Below are positions 9,588-18,368 of a stretch of 64,000 bases of DNA, in pieces. The stretch's first letter is position 1. Every line of letters starts with the position of its first letter. The stretch lies in the NCBI GenBank assembly GCA_938015595.1, contig CALLPI010000002.1:124001-188000 (forward strand), written 5' to 3'. Both the position numbers and the translations under genes were made by a program. Below the pieces are notes generated by a model. That model made no database searches and was not told the origin of the DNA. It saw nothing but the letters and a program-made list of their open reading frames with translations. This DNA is from an uncultured Saprospiraceae bacterium. GTDB taxonomy: Bacteria > Bacteroidota > Bacteroidia > Chitinophagales > Saprospiraceae.

Positions 9588-10985
9588 CTACCCCAGCAAC
9601 GTCTCCCGCGTCGCATCCAAGATAGCGCGTACTGTAGTTGAGTCGGCAGCCTGAGCATACACCCGCAACACTGGCTCTGTGCCGGAGGGCCGAATCATGA
9701 CCCACTGCTCTCGGCCGAGATTGAACTTGTAACCATCTAGGTCTTCTACCGATTCTACGGCGTAAGTGCCAAAAGCCTTGTAGGCTCCGCTTTGGCAAGC
9801 GGCAATGATAGCTTGCTTTTGGGATTCCTTGAGGTGGAGGTCGTCGCGGTCGGAGGCAAAGGGACCTACCAAGTCATACACTTCTTGAATGAGTTGCTGG
9901 AGGGATTTGCCGGTTTTGGCCATAAACTCGAGGATCATCAGGCCAATCCACACGCCGTCGCGTTCGGGAATGTGCCCTTTTACTGCCAGGCCTCCCGACT
10001 CCTCACCACCCACAATGACATCTTCCTCTGCCATAATTTCGGCGATATACTTGAAGCCGATCTTGGTCACTTTGAAATCCAGGCCAAATATCTGAGCCAT
10101 TTTACGCATCTTGTCAGTCACGGAAAAAGTAACGACCACCTTGCCTTTTTCGCCTTTGTAGCGGTGCATGTACAGGAGCAAAAGCAGGAGGATGTGATGT
10201 GAGTCCACAAAGCGGCCATCCTGGTCGTACATACCGATGCGGTCGGCGTCGCCATCATTGGCCAAGCCCAGGGCGATATCAGGGTTAGAGGCCACCAGCT
10301 CGGCCAGTTCGCGCAGGTTGCGATGTATGGGTTCGGGTGCCTGCCCCATAAAAGAGGGGTTGTATTCGCAGTGTAGCAAGCGAGCATTGGGTAGCAAGGT
10401 GCGCATGATGTTTTGGCCAGCGCCATACATGGCGTCGTACGCAATAGAAATGCCAGAGCGGTAAATGGCCTCCAGGTCAAAGTTAGCCTTGATGTGCTCC
10501 AGGTACATCTGTTCCATATCGAGGTATTTGAGCAGGCCCTGCGCCTGAAGGGTGTCCAGGTCGGGTAGCTCAAGCGTACAAATATCAGGGATGAGCGCCT
10601 CTACCTCTGAGATTTGCGCAGGCGCCAGCGGGCCACCGAGGTGCGACTTGAGTTTGAACCCATTGTAAGAAGGGGGGTTGTGACTAGCTGTGATGACGAC
10701 GCCCAGTCCGGAGCCAGTGCGAGCTGTAGCCAGCGATACCATAGGCGTAGATACAAAGCCCTTGCCTAGAATCACCTTGATGCCCAGCGCACCAAATACG
10801 CGGGCGGAGGTTTCGGCAAACAACTGCCCGGCAAAGCGGGTGTCATAGCCAATGGCTACCTGCTTGAGTTGGTGCTGCAGCATCCAGCGAGCCGTACCCT
10901 CTGCCACGCACTTCACGTTGTCTACGGTGTATTCTTGCGCAATAATGGCTCTCCAGCCGTCGGTTCCGAATTTGATAGCAGTCAT
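9588..10985 (-). CDS. Phosphoglucomutase/phosphomannomutase family protein
   Basis: This alpha-D-phosphohexomutase interconverts hexose 1- and 6-phosphates in the cytoplasm. The start is set at ATG 10985 (MTAIKFGTDGWRAI); a frame to 11006 would place the start inside the promoter. The family marks appear in order: phosphoserine loop TASHNPPSYNG, metal loop DGDADRIG, sugar-specificity loop GGEESGG and phosphate loop RPSGTEPVLRVY. At 465 residues it is of normal length. The GGEESGG loop does not settle glucose versus mannose versus glucosamine, so no symbol is given. It is transcribed away from htrA. Confidence 0.92.
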   Translation of the reverse strand: MTAIKFGTDGWRAIIAQEYTVDNVKCVAEGTARWMLQHQLKQVAIGYDTRFAGQLFAETSARVFGALGIKVILGKGFVSTPMVSLATARTGSGLGVVITASHNPPSYNGFKLKSHLGGPLAPAQISEVEALIPDICTLELPDLDTLQAQGLLKYLDMEQMYLEHIKANFDLEAIYRSGISIAYDAMYGAGQNIMRTLLPNARLLHCEYNPSFMGQAPEPIHRNLRELAELVASNPDIALGLANDGDADRIGMYDQDGRFVDSHHILLLLLLYMHRYKGEKGKVVVTFSVTDKMRKMAQIFGLDFKVTKIGFKYIAEIMAEEDVIVGGEESGGLAVKGHIPERDGVWIGLMILEFMAKTGKSLQQLIQEVYDLVGPFASDRDDLHLKESQKQAIIAACQSGAYKAFGTYAVESVEDLDGYKFNLGREQWVMIRPSGTEPVLRVYAQAADSTTVRAILDATRETLLG

Positions 10986-11003
10986 GATCTTATTGGTTTG
11001 GGG

Positions 11004-11011
11004 CAAAAGTA
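11004..11011 (-). promoter_or_regulatory. -7 element for the phosphohexomutase gene
   Basis: Read on the minus strand this is TACTTTTG, matching TAnnTTTG, 18 nt before the ATG at 10985. No well-spaced TTG is seen. It supports the downstream start, because an upstream ATG would overlap it. Confidence 0.5.
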
Positions 11012-11124
11012 AGGCAAGTAATCCGAAAAACGAGCAGCAAGCATTAATATCTCGTTAATACCTTCTGGGCCAATAACAATGCAGAGGTTTTTGGTGTTTT
11101 CTAAGCTAAAAAAACTTCAGACCT

Positions 11125-12288
11125 ATGAAGCAATGGACCTCTCTGCTGGCTGCTGCTACCCTAGGCGCTGTCCTGGCGCTAAGTGGTGCATATCTGCTTT
11201 GGCCCAGATCTGGCGTACCTGCTGCTGATGCTCATGCGCTTCCGACCCGAAACATCCTGTGGAACACCGCGCCGGGCAGCACCTCCAATACGCCTTTTGA
11301 CTTCACCACTCCCGCTGAAAAAGCTATGCCTGCTGTGGTGCACATCTCGGCCACTGGCTCCAAACCCTCAGTCTCGCGCGGGCGTACCCAGCCATTCAAT
11401 CCTTTCAGAGATTTTTTTGGTGATGATTTCTTCTTTGGCAACCCCTTTGGCGGGCCGCAGTCTGGCACTGGATCTGGGGTCATCTACTCGTCCGACGGGT
11501 ACATCATCACCAACAACCATGTCGTCAATTTTGCCGAAACCATTGAGGTGACGCTCTACGACAACCGCAAATTCAAGGCCAAACTGGTTGGAGCAGACTC
11601 TAAAACCGATCTGGCCGTGCTCAAAATCGAAGCCAATAACTTACCTACCTTAGAACTGGCTGACTCTGACAAGGCTAAGGTAGGACACTGGGTGCTGGCT
11701 GTAGGCAACCCTTTTGACCTGACTTCGACCGTCACAGCAGGCATCATCAGCGCCAAAGGCCGCAACATCAAGCTACTACAAGACCGCGACGCCATCGAAG
11801 CTTTCATCCAAACCGATGCAGCTGTAAACCCCGGCAACAGCGGTGGCGCCCTGGTAGACGACAAAGGCCGACTGCTGGGTATCAATACTGCTATTGCTAC
11901 CCAAACGGGCACTTTCGCCGGCTATTCCTTTGCCATCCCATCCAACCTCATGCGCCGTATTGTGGACGACCTCATCGAGTTTGGTACTTATCAGCGCGCT
12001 TACCTGGGCATCAATATTTATGATTTGGACAGCAAAGCCGCCGAGGAACTCAAGGTTAACATCACCCAGGGTGTGGTTATCGAAAGCCTGGTGGATGGCG
12101 GCTCCGCGCAGTTTTCCGGCCTGCAACCTAAAGATATCATCGTGGGCGTAAATGGCCGCCCCATCCGCAATACCCCTGAACTACAAGAAATGGTAAGCCG
12201 TGCAAAAGCCGGCGATGTACTCAACATTTCCATCCTTCGCAAAGGTAAGGAAATAGAGGTGCCGGTGACGCTGCGCCCAGCCAAATGA
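11125..12288 (+). CDS. HtrA/DegP-like trypsin-fold serine protease with one PDZ domain
   Basis: This is an envelope quality-control protease. An N-terminal hydrophobic segment (residues 6-26) acts as signal or anchor, followed by a linker, a trypsin-like domain (about 65-270) and one PDZ domain (about 285-385). The triad is H122 (TNNHVV), D152 (KTDLAVL) and S229 (NPGNSGGAL). A Phe/Asp/Gly-rich loop (FNPFRDFFGDDFFFGNPFGG) sits in the LA-loop position that controls activity in DegP. One PDZ and 387 residues resemble DegS/DegQ-like forms more than two-PDZ DegP. A terminator hairpin follows about 110 bp downstream. Confidence 0.92.
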   Translation: MKQWTSLLAAATLGAVLALSGAYLLWPRSGVPAADAHALPTRNILWNTAPGSTSNTPFDFTTPAEKAMPAVVHISATGSKPSVSRGRTQPFNPFRDFFGDDFFFGNPFGGPQSGTGSGVIYSSDGYIITNNHVVNFAETIEVTLYDNRKFKAKLVGADSKTDLAVLKIEANNLPTLELADSDKAKVGHWVLAVGNPFDLTSTVTAGIISAKGRNIKLLQDRDAIEAFIQTDAAVNPGNSGGALVDDKGRLLGINTAIATQTGTFAGYSFAIPSNLMRRIVDDLIEFGTYQRAYLGINIYDLDSKAAEELKVNITQGVVIESLVDGGSAQFSGLQPKDIIVGVNGRPIRNTPELQEMVSRAKAGDVLNISILRKGKEIEVPVTLRPAK

Positions 12289-12395
12289 CTTTTGGTCAAA
12301 TTTTAACAATTATCACGAAACTTATCCGGCCTCTCAAAGGTTGGTATGTACAATAATAGACTTGTTTAAAGTTGGTTTTTCGTTTTGTTTTGATG

Positions 12396-12430
12396 CGCCT
12401 GTTTCTCGCCAGAAGCAGGCGTTTTCTTTT
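12396..12430 (+). terminator. Rho-independent terminator after htrA
   Basis: An 11-bp hairpin (arms 12396-12406 and 12411-12421, loop CGCC, one T/G wobble) is followed by TTTTCTTTT. This is a textbook intrinsic terminator for the upstream gene. Its T-tract runs straight into the putative -7 element of the next gene. Confidence 0.75.
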
Positions 12431-12437
12431 ACTTTTG
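12430..12437 (+). promoter_or_regulatory. -7 element for comF-like gene
   Basis: TACTTTTG fits TAnnTTTG and lies 20 nt before the ATG at 12458. The -33 position would fall inside the terminator stem and shows no TTG, so confidence is moderate. Confidence 0.45.
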
Positions 12438-12457
12438 CCCAGACAATTCCAAAGCGC

Positions 12458-13150
12458 ATGAGTTTGTGGCTTCATCATCTGATAGGGCTGTTTTATCCGC
12501 GCCTGTGCTTAGCTTGCACGCGCCAGCATCCGCCACAACACAGCCTGCTATGCCCCTCCTGCCGGCTGCAACTACCGCGTACCGACCACTGGCAGCACCA
12601 GGAAAATGCCTTTACCGAGCGCTTCTGGGCACGAACGCCTCTGTACAGCGGGGCCGCCATGTTTCACTTTGTAAAAGGCGGCCGCGTGCAACATTTACTC
12701 CACCAACTCAAGTACGGCGGCAAGCCCGAAATCGGCGTGCAACTGGGTGAGTGGTTTGGAAGAGACTTGCGCCAATCACTGTTTTTCCAATCAGTAGAAG
12801 CTATTGTACCTGTGCCGTTGCACCCCAAAAAAGAGCACGCACGCGGCTACAACCAAAGCGATGTATTTGCCAAAGGGCTTAGTATGTCCATGGGCGTACC
12901 CTGGTACAAGCATGGACTGAAGCGCCAGCAGTTTACCGAAAGCCAGACCCGTAAAAGTCGTCTGGAGCGCTTCGGCAATGTGGAGGAGGTGTTTGTAGTG
13001 GGCGAAGCTGCCGCGTTGCAATCCAGGCATATCCTGCTGGTGGATGACGTAGTCACTACTGGTGCCACTTTAGAGGCCTGCGCCCACACCCTGCTCCATA
13101 CGCTGCCCGACGTGCGCATCAGCATGGTTACCATTGCTATGGCAGGTTGA
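12458..13150 (+). CDS. ComF family phosphoribosyltransferase-like protein
   Basis: This is a 230-residue ComF/GntX-type protein. An N-terminal zinc-ribbon-like region has two Cys pairs (CLAC near 17-20 and LLCPSCR near 34-40). The C-terminal half is a type I PRTase fold with the PRPP-binding motif ILLVDDVVTTGATLEAC. ComF is needed for DNA uptake in competent bacteria; GntX-like homologues have unclear roles. The start at 12458 was chosen because it places the HH-LIGLFYPRLCLAC opening at the N-terminus; a longer frame to 12341 would run through the terminator. No other competence gene is nearby. Confidence 0.88.
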   Translation: MSLWLHHLIGLFYPRLCLACTRQHPPQHSLLCPSCRLQLPRTDHWQHQENAFTERFWARTPLYSGAAMFHFVKGGRVQHLLHQLKYGGKPEIGVQLGEWFGRDLRQSLFFQSVEAIVPVPLHPKKEHARGYNQSDVFAKGLSMSMGVPWYKHGLKRQQFTESQTRKSRLERFGNVEEVFVVGEAAALQSRHILLVDDVVTTGATLEACAHTLLHTLPDVRISMVTIAMAG

Positions 13151-13482
13151 GATAAGCGCGGCAAAGTGTTGCTGACAAAAGCCCCGCCTTGACAAACCAA
13201 TAATTCGCGCTGATCTGTTGCCATAAGGCAAAGCACAAAAGAATGCCCCTAAGAATGGCCGACAGCATATTTATGTTTTGCGCCAAGCAAGACAGCACGT
13301 ACTCTTGGCGCTTGGCATCATAAACTCGTACAAACCACTCTTTCCTGGGCGGTTGTGTTCGAATACCCGGACGAAAGCCTCCTCATGGAAAGTTGCGCAG
13401 TGCCCAAGCGCGCAAATCCGCGCAAAAAATTGTTGTTTTATTGCATTAATAAGCAGATTTTCGCCCCCAAAACAAAGCGAGC
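13151..13482. other. Intergenic region before sucB with one inverted repeat
   Basis: There is no convincing gene in these 332 bases. An 8-bp perfect inverted repeat (GCGCCAAG at 13280-13287 and CTTGGCGC at 13304-13311, 16-nt gap) could form a hairpin. It has the same loop length as the dispersed repeat family in this window but a different sequence. The last 60 bases before sucB are AT-rich, without an exact TAnnTTTG. Confidence 0.4.
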
Positions 13483-14745
13483 ATGAGCATGATTGAAGCC
13501 AAAGTGCCTGTCATAGGCGAATCAGTAACTGAAGTGACCCTATCCAAATGGCTAAAACCCAATGGCGCCTATGTCAACATAGATGAGCCGATATGCGAGT
13601 TTGAATCCGACAAAGCCACGCTGGAGTTTCCGGCAGAGGCTTCCGGCGTATTGCACCATGTAGCAGAAGAAGGGCAAGACCTAGCCATTGGCGCCCTGGT
13701 AGCTCGCATTGATACGGCAGCAGCCAAGCCAGCCAGCCAACCGGCCACCCCTATACAACAAGAGGCCACCCCCGCCGATGCCCAGCCTGCCAAAGCCACT
13801 GCTGCCCAGCCGCCTGCTCATATTACTTCTCATGCCACTGGCCACCCTTCTCCGGCCGCAGCCAAGATATTGAAAGAGGCCAATGTGCCTGCCTCTGCCG
13901 TAGCTGGCACAGGTCGAGATGGCCGCATCACCAAGGCTGATGCCTTGCAAGCCGTAGCCGCGCCACCTGCCGCAAAACCTGCAACTGCAGAGCCACCTGC
14001 CACGCTTGCACCGGTTGCGCCCACAGCTCATACCCCTGCTTTCAGCCGCCACGAAGAACGCAAGAAAATGAGCCGTATGCGGCGCACCATCTCCGCTCGC
14101 TTAGTGAAAGCCAAAAACGAAACCGCCATGCTCACCACCTTCAATGAGGTGGATCTCAGCGAAGTCATGGCTTTGCGCAGCCGTTACAACGAACGCTTCG
14201 AGAAAAAACACGGCATCAAACTGGGCTTTATGTCGCTCTTTGCCAAAGCCTGTGCCAAAGTACTCCTGGAAATGCCCGATGTGAACGCCCGCATTGAAGG
14301 TGACGAAATTGTGTATCACGATTACGTGGACATATCCATCGCTATTTCTACGCCCAACGGGCTGGTGGTACCACCAGTGCGCAACGTAGAGTCCCTGAGT
14401 TTTGCCGAAATAGAGCACGCCATCAAGCACTTGTCGGCAAAGGCACGCAACGGCACGCTCTCGCTGGAAGAAATGCAAGGCGGTACGTTTACCATCACCA
14501 ACGGCGGGGTGTTTGGCTCGCTCATGAGTACGCCCATTCTCAACGAGCCGCAGTCAGCTATACTAGGCATGCACGCCATCAAGGAGCGCCCTGTGGCAAT
14601 AAATGGCCAGGTGGTTATCCGCCCCATGATGTACCTGGCGCTCTCTTACGACCACCGTATCATAGACGGCAGTACCTCTGTAACCTTTCTGGTGAAAGTA
14701 AAAGAACTGCTGGAAGATCCTGGGCTGTTGTTGCTAGAGTTGTAG
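13483..14745 (+). CDS. sucB: Dihydrolipoyllysine succinyltransferase, E2 of 2-oxoglutarate dehydrogenase
   Basis: This is the TCA-cycle E2 core that transfers the succinyl group from lipoate to CoA. One lipoyl domain (1-78) has the modified lysine K44 in ESDKATLEF. An Ala/Pro/Thr-rich linker follows, then an E3-binding domain (about 120-155), a second linker and the catalytic domain (about 190-420) with the active-site motif SYDHRIIDG. The single lipoyl domain and the LSKWLKPNG opening favour SucB over pyruvate dehydrogenase E2. It has 420 residues. E1 (sucA) is not adjacent. It converges on alanine dehydrogenase with 23 bp between stops. Confidence 0.92.
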   Translation: MSMIEAKVPVIGESVTEVTLSKWLKPNGAYVNIDEPICEFESDKATLEFPAEASGVLHHVAEEGQDLAIGALVARIDTAAAKPASQPATPIQQEATPADAQPAKATAAQPPAHITSHATGHPSPAAAKILKEANVPASAVAGTGRDGRITKADALQAVAAPPAAKPATAEPPATLAPVAPTAHTPAFSRHEERKKMSRMRRTISARLVKAKNETAMLTTFNEVDLSEVMALRSRYNERFEKKHGIKLGFMSLFAKACAKVLLEMPDVNARIEGDEIVYHDYVDISIAISTPNGLVVPPVRNVESLSFAEIEHAIKHLSAKARNGTLSLEEMQGGTFTITNGGVFGSLMSTPILNEPQSAILGMHAIKERPVAINGQVVIRPMMYLALSYDHRIIDGSTSVTFLVKVKELLEDPGLLLLEL

Positions 14746-14768
14746 CCGTGCTGATACCGCGCTAAAAC

Positions 14769-15998
14769 TCACAAGTTAGAGGTAAGGAGTAGGTCCAGGT
14801 CAGTGTACTTGATTTGAAAGCGTTTGCCAAGGTACTCATTAGTCAGGTAGCCTTTGTAGGCATATACCCCATGGCGCATACCCGAGTTGGCCAGGATGTA
14901 GTGTTCTAGGCTGCCAGCGCCACCGGCGCGGATGAGCATAGGCGATAGGATATTGCTCACTGCCATAGAAGCCGTGCGTGCTACGCGCGAAGCAATGTTG
15001 GGCACGCAATAATGAATGACGTCGTGCTTAACGAAAGTGGGGTGCTCCAACGAAGTGACTTCAGAGGTGGCAAAACAGCCGCCCTGGTCAATACTCACGT
15101 CGATGATGACGGCACCGGGCTTCATTTTTTCCACGATCTCCTCACCTACCATAATCGGGCTGCGCCCGGTTTTGGAGTGCATGGCACCAATAGCTACGTC
15201 GGCAGTGACCAGCTCCTGCTCTAGGATGTAGGGGTCAATGGCGGAAGTAAATAGCGGGCGGCCTACGAGGTTTTGCAAGCGCTTGAGTTTATACACGTTG
15301 TTGTCGAAGATGCGCACTTCGGCGCCCAGCCCCAGCGCGGTACGGGTGGCATACTCCGCTACGATGCCCGAACCGAGAATGACCACCTTGGGGCTAGGCA
15401 CACCCGAAATGCCGCCCAACAGGATGCCGCGGCCTCCGCCGGTATTGGCCATGAGTTCGGCAGCTGTGAGCATGGCACTGATACCAGCCAACTCGCTCAT
15501 AATGCGCACAATGGGGAAGGTGTCGGAGTTGTCTTTGATGTACTCCATGGCTAAAGCAATGACGCGCTTCTGCCGCAACTTGTAGATGTACTCATCGCTC
15601 AGGGTGGGTAGCTGCAGCGGCGAAATGAGAATCTGGTTGGGGTGCATCATCTCGATCTCCTCCGGCGTAGGTGGCGCCACCTTGATAACGGCCGAGGCCT
15701 GATACACTTGCTCGGGGGTGTAGAGCACGTCGGCGCCAGCTTCAGCATACTCATGGTCAGTATAGTTAGCTTTCTGCCCGGCACCAGCTTCTATCACCAC
15801 TCGGTGGCCATGTGCAGTGAGGGTGGCCACTGCAGAGGGTATAAGCGCCACGCGATTTTCCTGCAGGGTGATCTCGCGGGGGATGCCAATGTAGAGTTTT
15901 TCGCGCTTGATGGGTATTTCCAGCATCTCGGCCTGAGGGTGCAAATGCCCCTCAGTCAGAATTTTGGGTACAGGTATCTTGCGTTCCTTATCACTCAT
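14769..15998 (-). CDS. ald: Alanine dehydrogenase
   Basis: This NAD-dependent enzyme of the AlaDH/PNT family interconverts alanine and pyruvate plus ammonia. The ATG at 15998 (MSDKERKIPVPK) gives 409 residues, with a 40-residue N-terminal lead before the usual IGIPREITLQENRVALIP start; an open frame back to 16142 crosses the promoter and a repeat and is rejected. The substrate-binding region (MEYI) and the Rossmann stretch VVILGSGIVAEYATRTALGLGA are clear. The Bacteroidota form is somewhat divergent from classical 370-residue Ald, so a transhydrogenase-like activity cannot be fully excluded. A well-formed promoter precedes it. Confidence 0.87.
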   Translation of the reverse strand: MSDKERKIPVPKILTEGHLHPQAEMLEIPIKREKLYIGIPREITLQENRVALIPSAVATLTAHGHRVVIEAGAGQKANYTDHEYAEAGADVLYTPEQVYQASAVIKVAPPTPEEIEMMHPNQILISPLQLPTLSDEYIYKLRQKRVIALAMEYIKDNSDTFPIVRIMSELAGISAMLTAAELMANTGGGRGILLGGISGVPSPKVVILGSGIVAEYATRTALGLGAEVRIFDNNVYKLKRLQNLVGRPLFTSAIDPYILEQELVTADVAIGAMHSKTGRSPIMVGEEIVEKMKPGAVIIDVSIDQGGCFATSEVTSLEHPTFVKHDVIHYCVPNIASRVARTASMAVSNILSPMLIRAGGAGSLEHYILANSGMRHGVYAYKGYLTNEYLGKRFQIKYTDLDLLLTSNL

Positions 15999-16032
15999 GA
16001 GCAGGTGCCAGCGGGTTTTTGCGCCGAATTTA

Positions 16033-16062
16033 CAAAAGTAATAATTTTTTGTGCCAGGCCAA
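16033..16062 (-). promoter_or_regulatory. Promoter of ald (TTG-N19-TACTTTTG)
   Basis: On the minus strand, TTG (16062-16060) is followed by 19 bp and TACTTTTG (16040-16033), the Bacteroidota -33/-7 arrangement. The -7 box ends 34 nt before the ald ATG. The region is divergent: a plus-strand TATCTTTG at 16064-16071 abuts the -33 box. Confidence 0.7.
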
Positions 16063-16102
16063 CTATCTTTGCACATCGAAAGCGTGTTGCGGGGTGGGAT
16101 GT

Positions 16103-16174
16103 TATACTTCGATCCAACAAGTTTTGTGCACAACAACTGCAAATCATGTACAAAACTTGGCGCTGTTCAGTATG
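16103..16174 (+). repeat. Dispersed palindromic repeat, copy 1
   Basis: The core 16117-16160 has the arm CAAGTTTTGTGCA, a 16-nt loop (CAACAACTGCAAATCA) and the arm TGTACAAAACTTGG. Outer matching ends TATACT (16103) and AGTATG (16169-16174) frame it. The 5' flank (TTATACTTCGA) is shared with copies 2 and 5. It lies between the divergent ald and SCP2 genes, just upstream of the SCP2 promoter. Confidence 0.8.
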
Positions 16175-16190
16175 GCCCTACTCCAACCAG

Positions 16191-16222
16191 TTTGACTGGC
16201 GCTGCTAAAAAACCAACCTTTG
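16191..16222 (+). promoter_or_regulatory. Likely promoter of the SCP2 gene
   Basis: TTTG (16191-16194), a 20-bp spacer and AACCTTTG (16215-16222) fit the -33/-7 pattern with one mismatch in the first -7 base. The ATG follows 28 nt later. Repeat copy 1 ends 17 bp upstream of the -33 box. Confidence 0.5.
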
Positions 16223-16250
16223 CCTATCGCATCCATCAATTCAATATCCA

Positions 16251-16550
16251 ATGAGCGTGCAAACTATCCTGGACAATATCCAGACTCGGGCAAACCACAA
16301 TGCCCCCATCGGTTCCTCCATCAAACTCGACTTTGGCGACGGCCAGGTCATCCACGTTGATGGTACAGGCGATACCAACCTCGTGACTCAGGACGACAAA
16401 GACGCTGCTTGCGTGGTGCATGTCAGCGCCAATGACATGCTGGAACTCCTCCAGGGCAAACTCAACCCCATGACGGCCTTCATGTTCGGCAAGCTCAAGG
16501 TCAAGGGCGATATGAGCGTGGCTATGAAGTTGCAATCGTTCTTGGAATAG
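16251..16550 (+). CDS. SCP2 sterol-binding domain protein
   Basis: This 99-residue soluble protein consists of a single SCP2 domain, a lipid-carrier fold that binds fatty acyl-CoA or other hydrophobic ligands in a tunnel. Marks are the strand pattern IKLDFGDGQVIHVDG, the central CVVHVSANDMLELLQGKLNP and the ending FMFGKLKVKGDMSVAMKLQ, all standard for small bacterial SCP2 proteins. It has no signal peptide. A link to fatty-acid or acyl-CoA metabolism is typical but not shown here; the neighbours (ald, lipase-like) give only a weak hint. Confidence 0.9.
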   Translation: MSVQTILDNIQTRANHNAPIGSSIKLDFGDGQVIHVDGTGDTNLVTQDDKDAACVVHVSANDMLELLQGKLNPMTAFMFGKLKVKGDMSVAMKLQSFLE

Positions 16551-16709
16551 AAGCAATTAGTTGTGAACCCAACTATTGTCGGTTTGTTGTTGCTTATACT
16601 CCAAAAAGTATAAAATTTCACTCTAGTGAGGAGCTAAAGCCATCTGATGGCGCTACATCACATCTTCACAGACTACTTGTTATCACTCACAACCTAAAGC
16701 GACAAACCG

Positions 16710-18050
16710 ATGATGCAACTGTTCAAACCCTGGAGATTATTCGGCCAATCTCTGTTCGCTATTTTCGCTATTACTGCATCGGGATTTGCCACCAGTGCCG
16801 TCAGCTCCTGCCGCCAGGAACCCATAGAGCCGGCCTGTGACCCTGCGCTTACACCTGTCATTTTTGTGCACGGCTTTCTGGCCTCTGGCGACACCTACGC
16901 CGACCAAGTCATGCGCTTTGAGGTGAATCGCTACTGCCCCGACAGGCTCTACGCCTTCGACTGGAACTCCCTGGCTAGTGCTACTGCTGCCGTGGCTCAA
17001 CTGGATGCCCTTGTAGATCGCGTGCTGGCTACCACCGGTGCAGCCAAGATCAACCTGGTAGGGCACTCCGCCGGCGGAGGGCTGGGATATTCCTACCTGG
17101 CCGACGCCGCGCGCGCAGCCAAAGTAGCCCACTACGTACACCTGGGCAGCGGGGCCCACAGCAAACCTGCTGGCCCCAACGGCGAAATTCCTACGCTAAA
17201 CCTCTATTCTGCCGATGACCGCGTAGTATCGGGTGCAGACATTCCAGGCGCTATCAACAAGCGCTACACTGGCCTGGATCACTACCAGATTGCCACTGCG
17301 CCCGAAGTCTTTGCTGAAATGTATGCCTTCTTTAACCAGGACAAGCAGCCCGCCAGCACCCGTATTGAGCGTGATAAGGACATCCGCCTCTCCGGCAAGG
17401 TGCTCACCCTCGGCGAAAATAGCCCGCAAGCAGGTGCTACCGTAGAAATCTACGAAGTGAACCCTGATGATGGTCGCCGCAAAACAACCCAACCCACGGC
17501 TACCCTCACCACCGATGCCAACGGCAACTGGGGCCCATGGCTAGCCAAAGCTGATACCTACTACGAGTTCTTTGTGCGTACCGCCAACACCAATGACCGC
17601 CCGCTGCACTACTACCGCGAGCCGTTTCAGCGCTCCAACCAACTGGTGTATTTGCGTACCGTTCCTGGACCTGGCTCTCTGGCAGGCATCTTGCTGGCCG
17701 GCTTGCCTCGGAACGACGACCAAAGCGTACTCGCGGTATTCAGTGCGTCCAGGGCAGTTATCCATGGCCGTGACAACCTCAGCGCCGACAACTTTGTTCT
17801 CTCAACCGCCCAGTTAACGCCCGCCAGCAAAACCGTCATCGCCATGTTTCTTTACGACAACAACGATGGCCAAACCAGCGGCAACGTCCATGCCAACTTC
17901 CAGTTTTTACAATCTTTCCTTACTGGAGTGGACTTCTCCATTCCTACTGCCACACCAGCTTCGGTAAAACTAGAGTTCAATGGCCGAAAGTTGTTTGTGC
18001 CCAACTGGAAATCTGCTACCGAGGGGGTAAGCGTAGCAGTGTTTGATTGA
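16710..18050 (+). CDS. Lipase-like alpha/beta hydrolase lipoprotein
   Basis: This 446-residue exported protein has a hydrophobic N-terminus (12-30) and a probable lipobox VSSC ending at Cys34. The hydrolase part (about 45-215) shows PVIFVHGFLASG (oxyanion region), the nucleophile elbow GHSAGGG and a late His in GLDHYQIA. The C-terminal half (about 220-446) is beta-rich: a Ca-binding-free prealbumin-like region (VLTLGENSPQAGATVEIYEV...DANGNWG) then an unassigned domain. The layout resembles secreted lipases with a C-terminal beta-domain of the AF1763 type. The substrate is not determined. It starts with ATGATG; the first is used. Confidence 0.85.
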   Translation: MMQLFKPWRLFGQSLFAIFAITASGFATSAVSSCRQEPIEPACDPALTPVIFVHGFLASGDTYADQVMRFEVNRYCPDRLYAFDWNSLASATAAVAQLDALVDRVLATTGAAKINLVGHSAGGGLGYSYLADAARAAKVAHYVHLGSGAHSKPAGPNGEIPTLNLYSADDRVVSGADIPGAINKRYTGLDHYQIATAPEVFAEMYAFFNQDKQPASTRIERDKDIRLSGKVLTLGENSPQAGATVEIYEVNPDDGRRKTTQPTATLTTDANGNWGPWLAKADTYYEFFVRTANTNDRPLHYYREPFQRSNQLVYLRTVPGPGSLAGILLAGLPRNDDQSVLAVFSASRAVIHGRDNLSADNFVLSTAQLTPASKTVIAMFLYDNNDGQTSGNVHANFQFLQSFLTGVDFSIPTATPASVKLEFNGRKLFVPNWKSATEGVSVAVFD

Positions 18051-18368
18051 AAATAAAACTTAGACATGACCCTCCCAAAAAACTACCTGCTCAATATTGT
18101 ACCACCCATACCTATTCTGACACTATAGCGTATGGAATCCTCCATGTCTCGCAAATCTATACTTGACGTTTTTTTTGGCAGTTCAGAAATTCTTGGATAA
18201 CTTGCCTCTGTTTGACCAACAAGAGCCGCAAGCATGTACCTTTCAAGGGTTGGCCACTATGAAAGTATGCTGTAACAATCGTTTTGCATGGAAATTAAAA
18301 TCTTATGCCGCGCTTTAAGATACCCATTCAGCCTGCGCTCAACTTGCTCATCAAAACGCACTCCTACC
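18051..18368. other. Intergenic region, nothing recognised
   Basis: These 318 bases lie between the lipase-like gene and the next lipoprotein. In-frame codons extend the downstream ORF to 18288, but the lipoprotein signal begins at 18369, so they are not called coding. There is no exact TAnnTTTG, palindrome or RNA gene; TACCTTTC near 18237 is a near match. Confidence 0.4.

Noticed and set aside
13360-13385. GTTCGAATA sequence resembling a tRNA T-loop
   Set aside because: The flanking bases cannot pair as a T-stem and no acceptor, D or anticodon arms are present.
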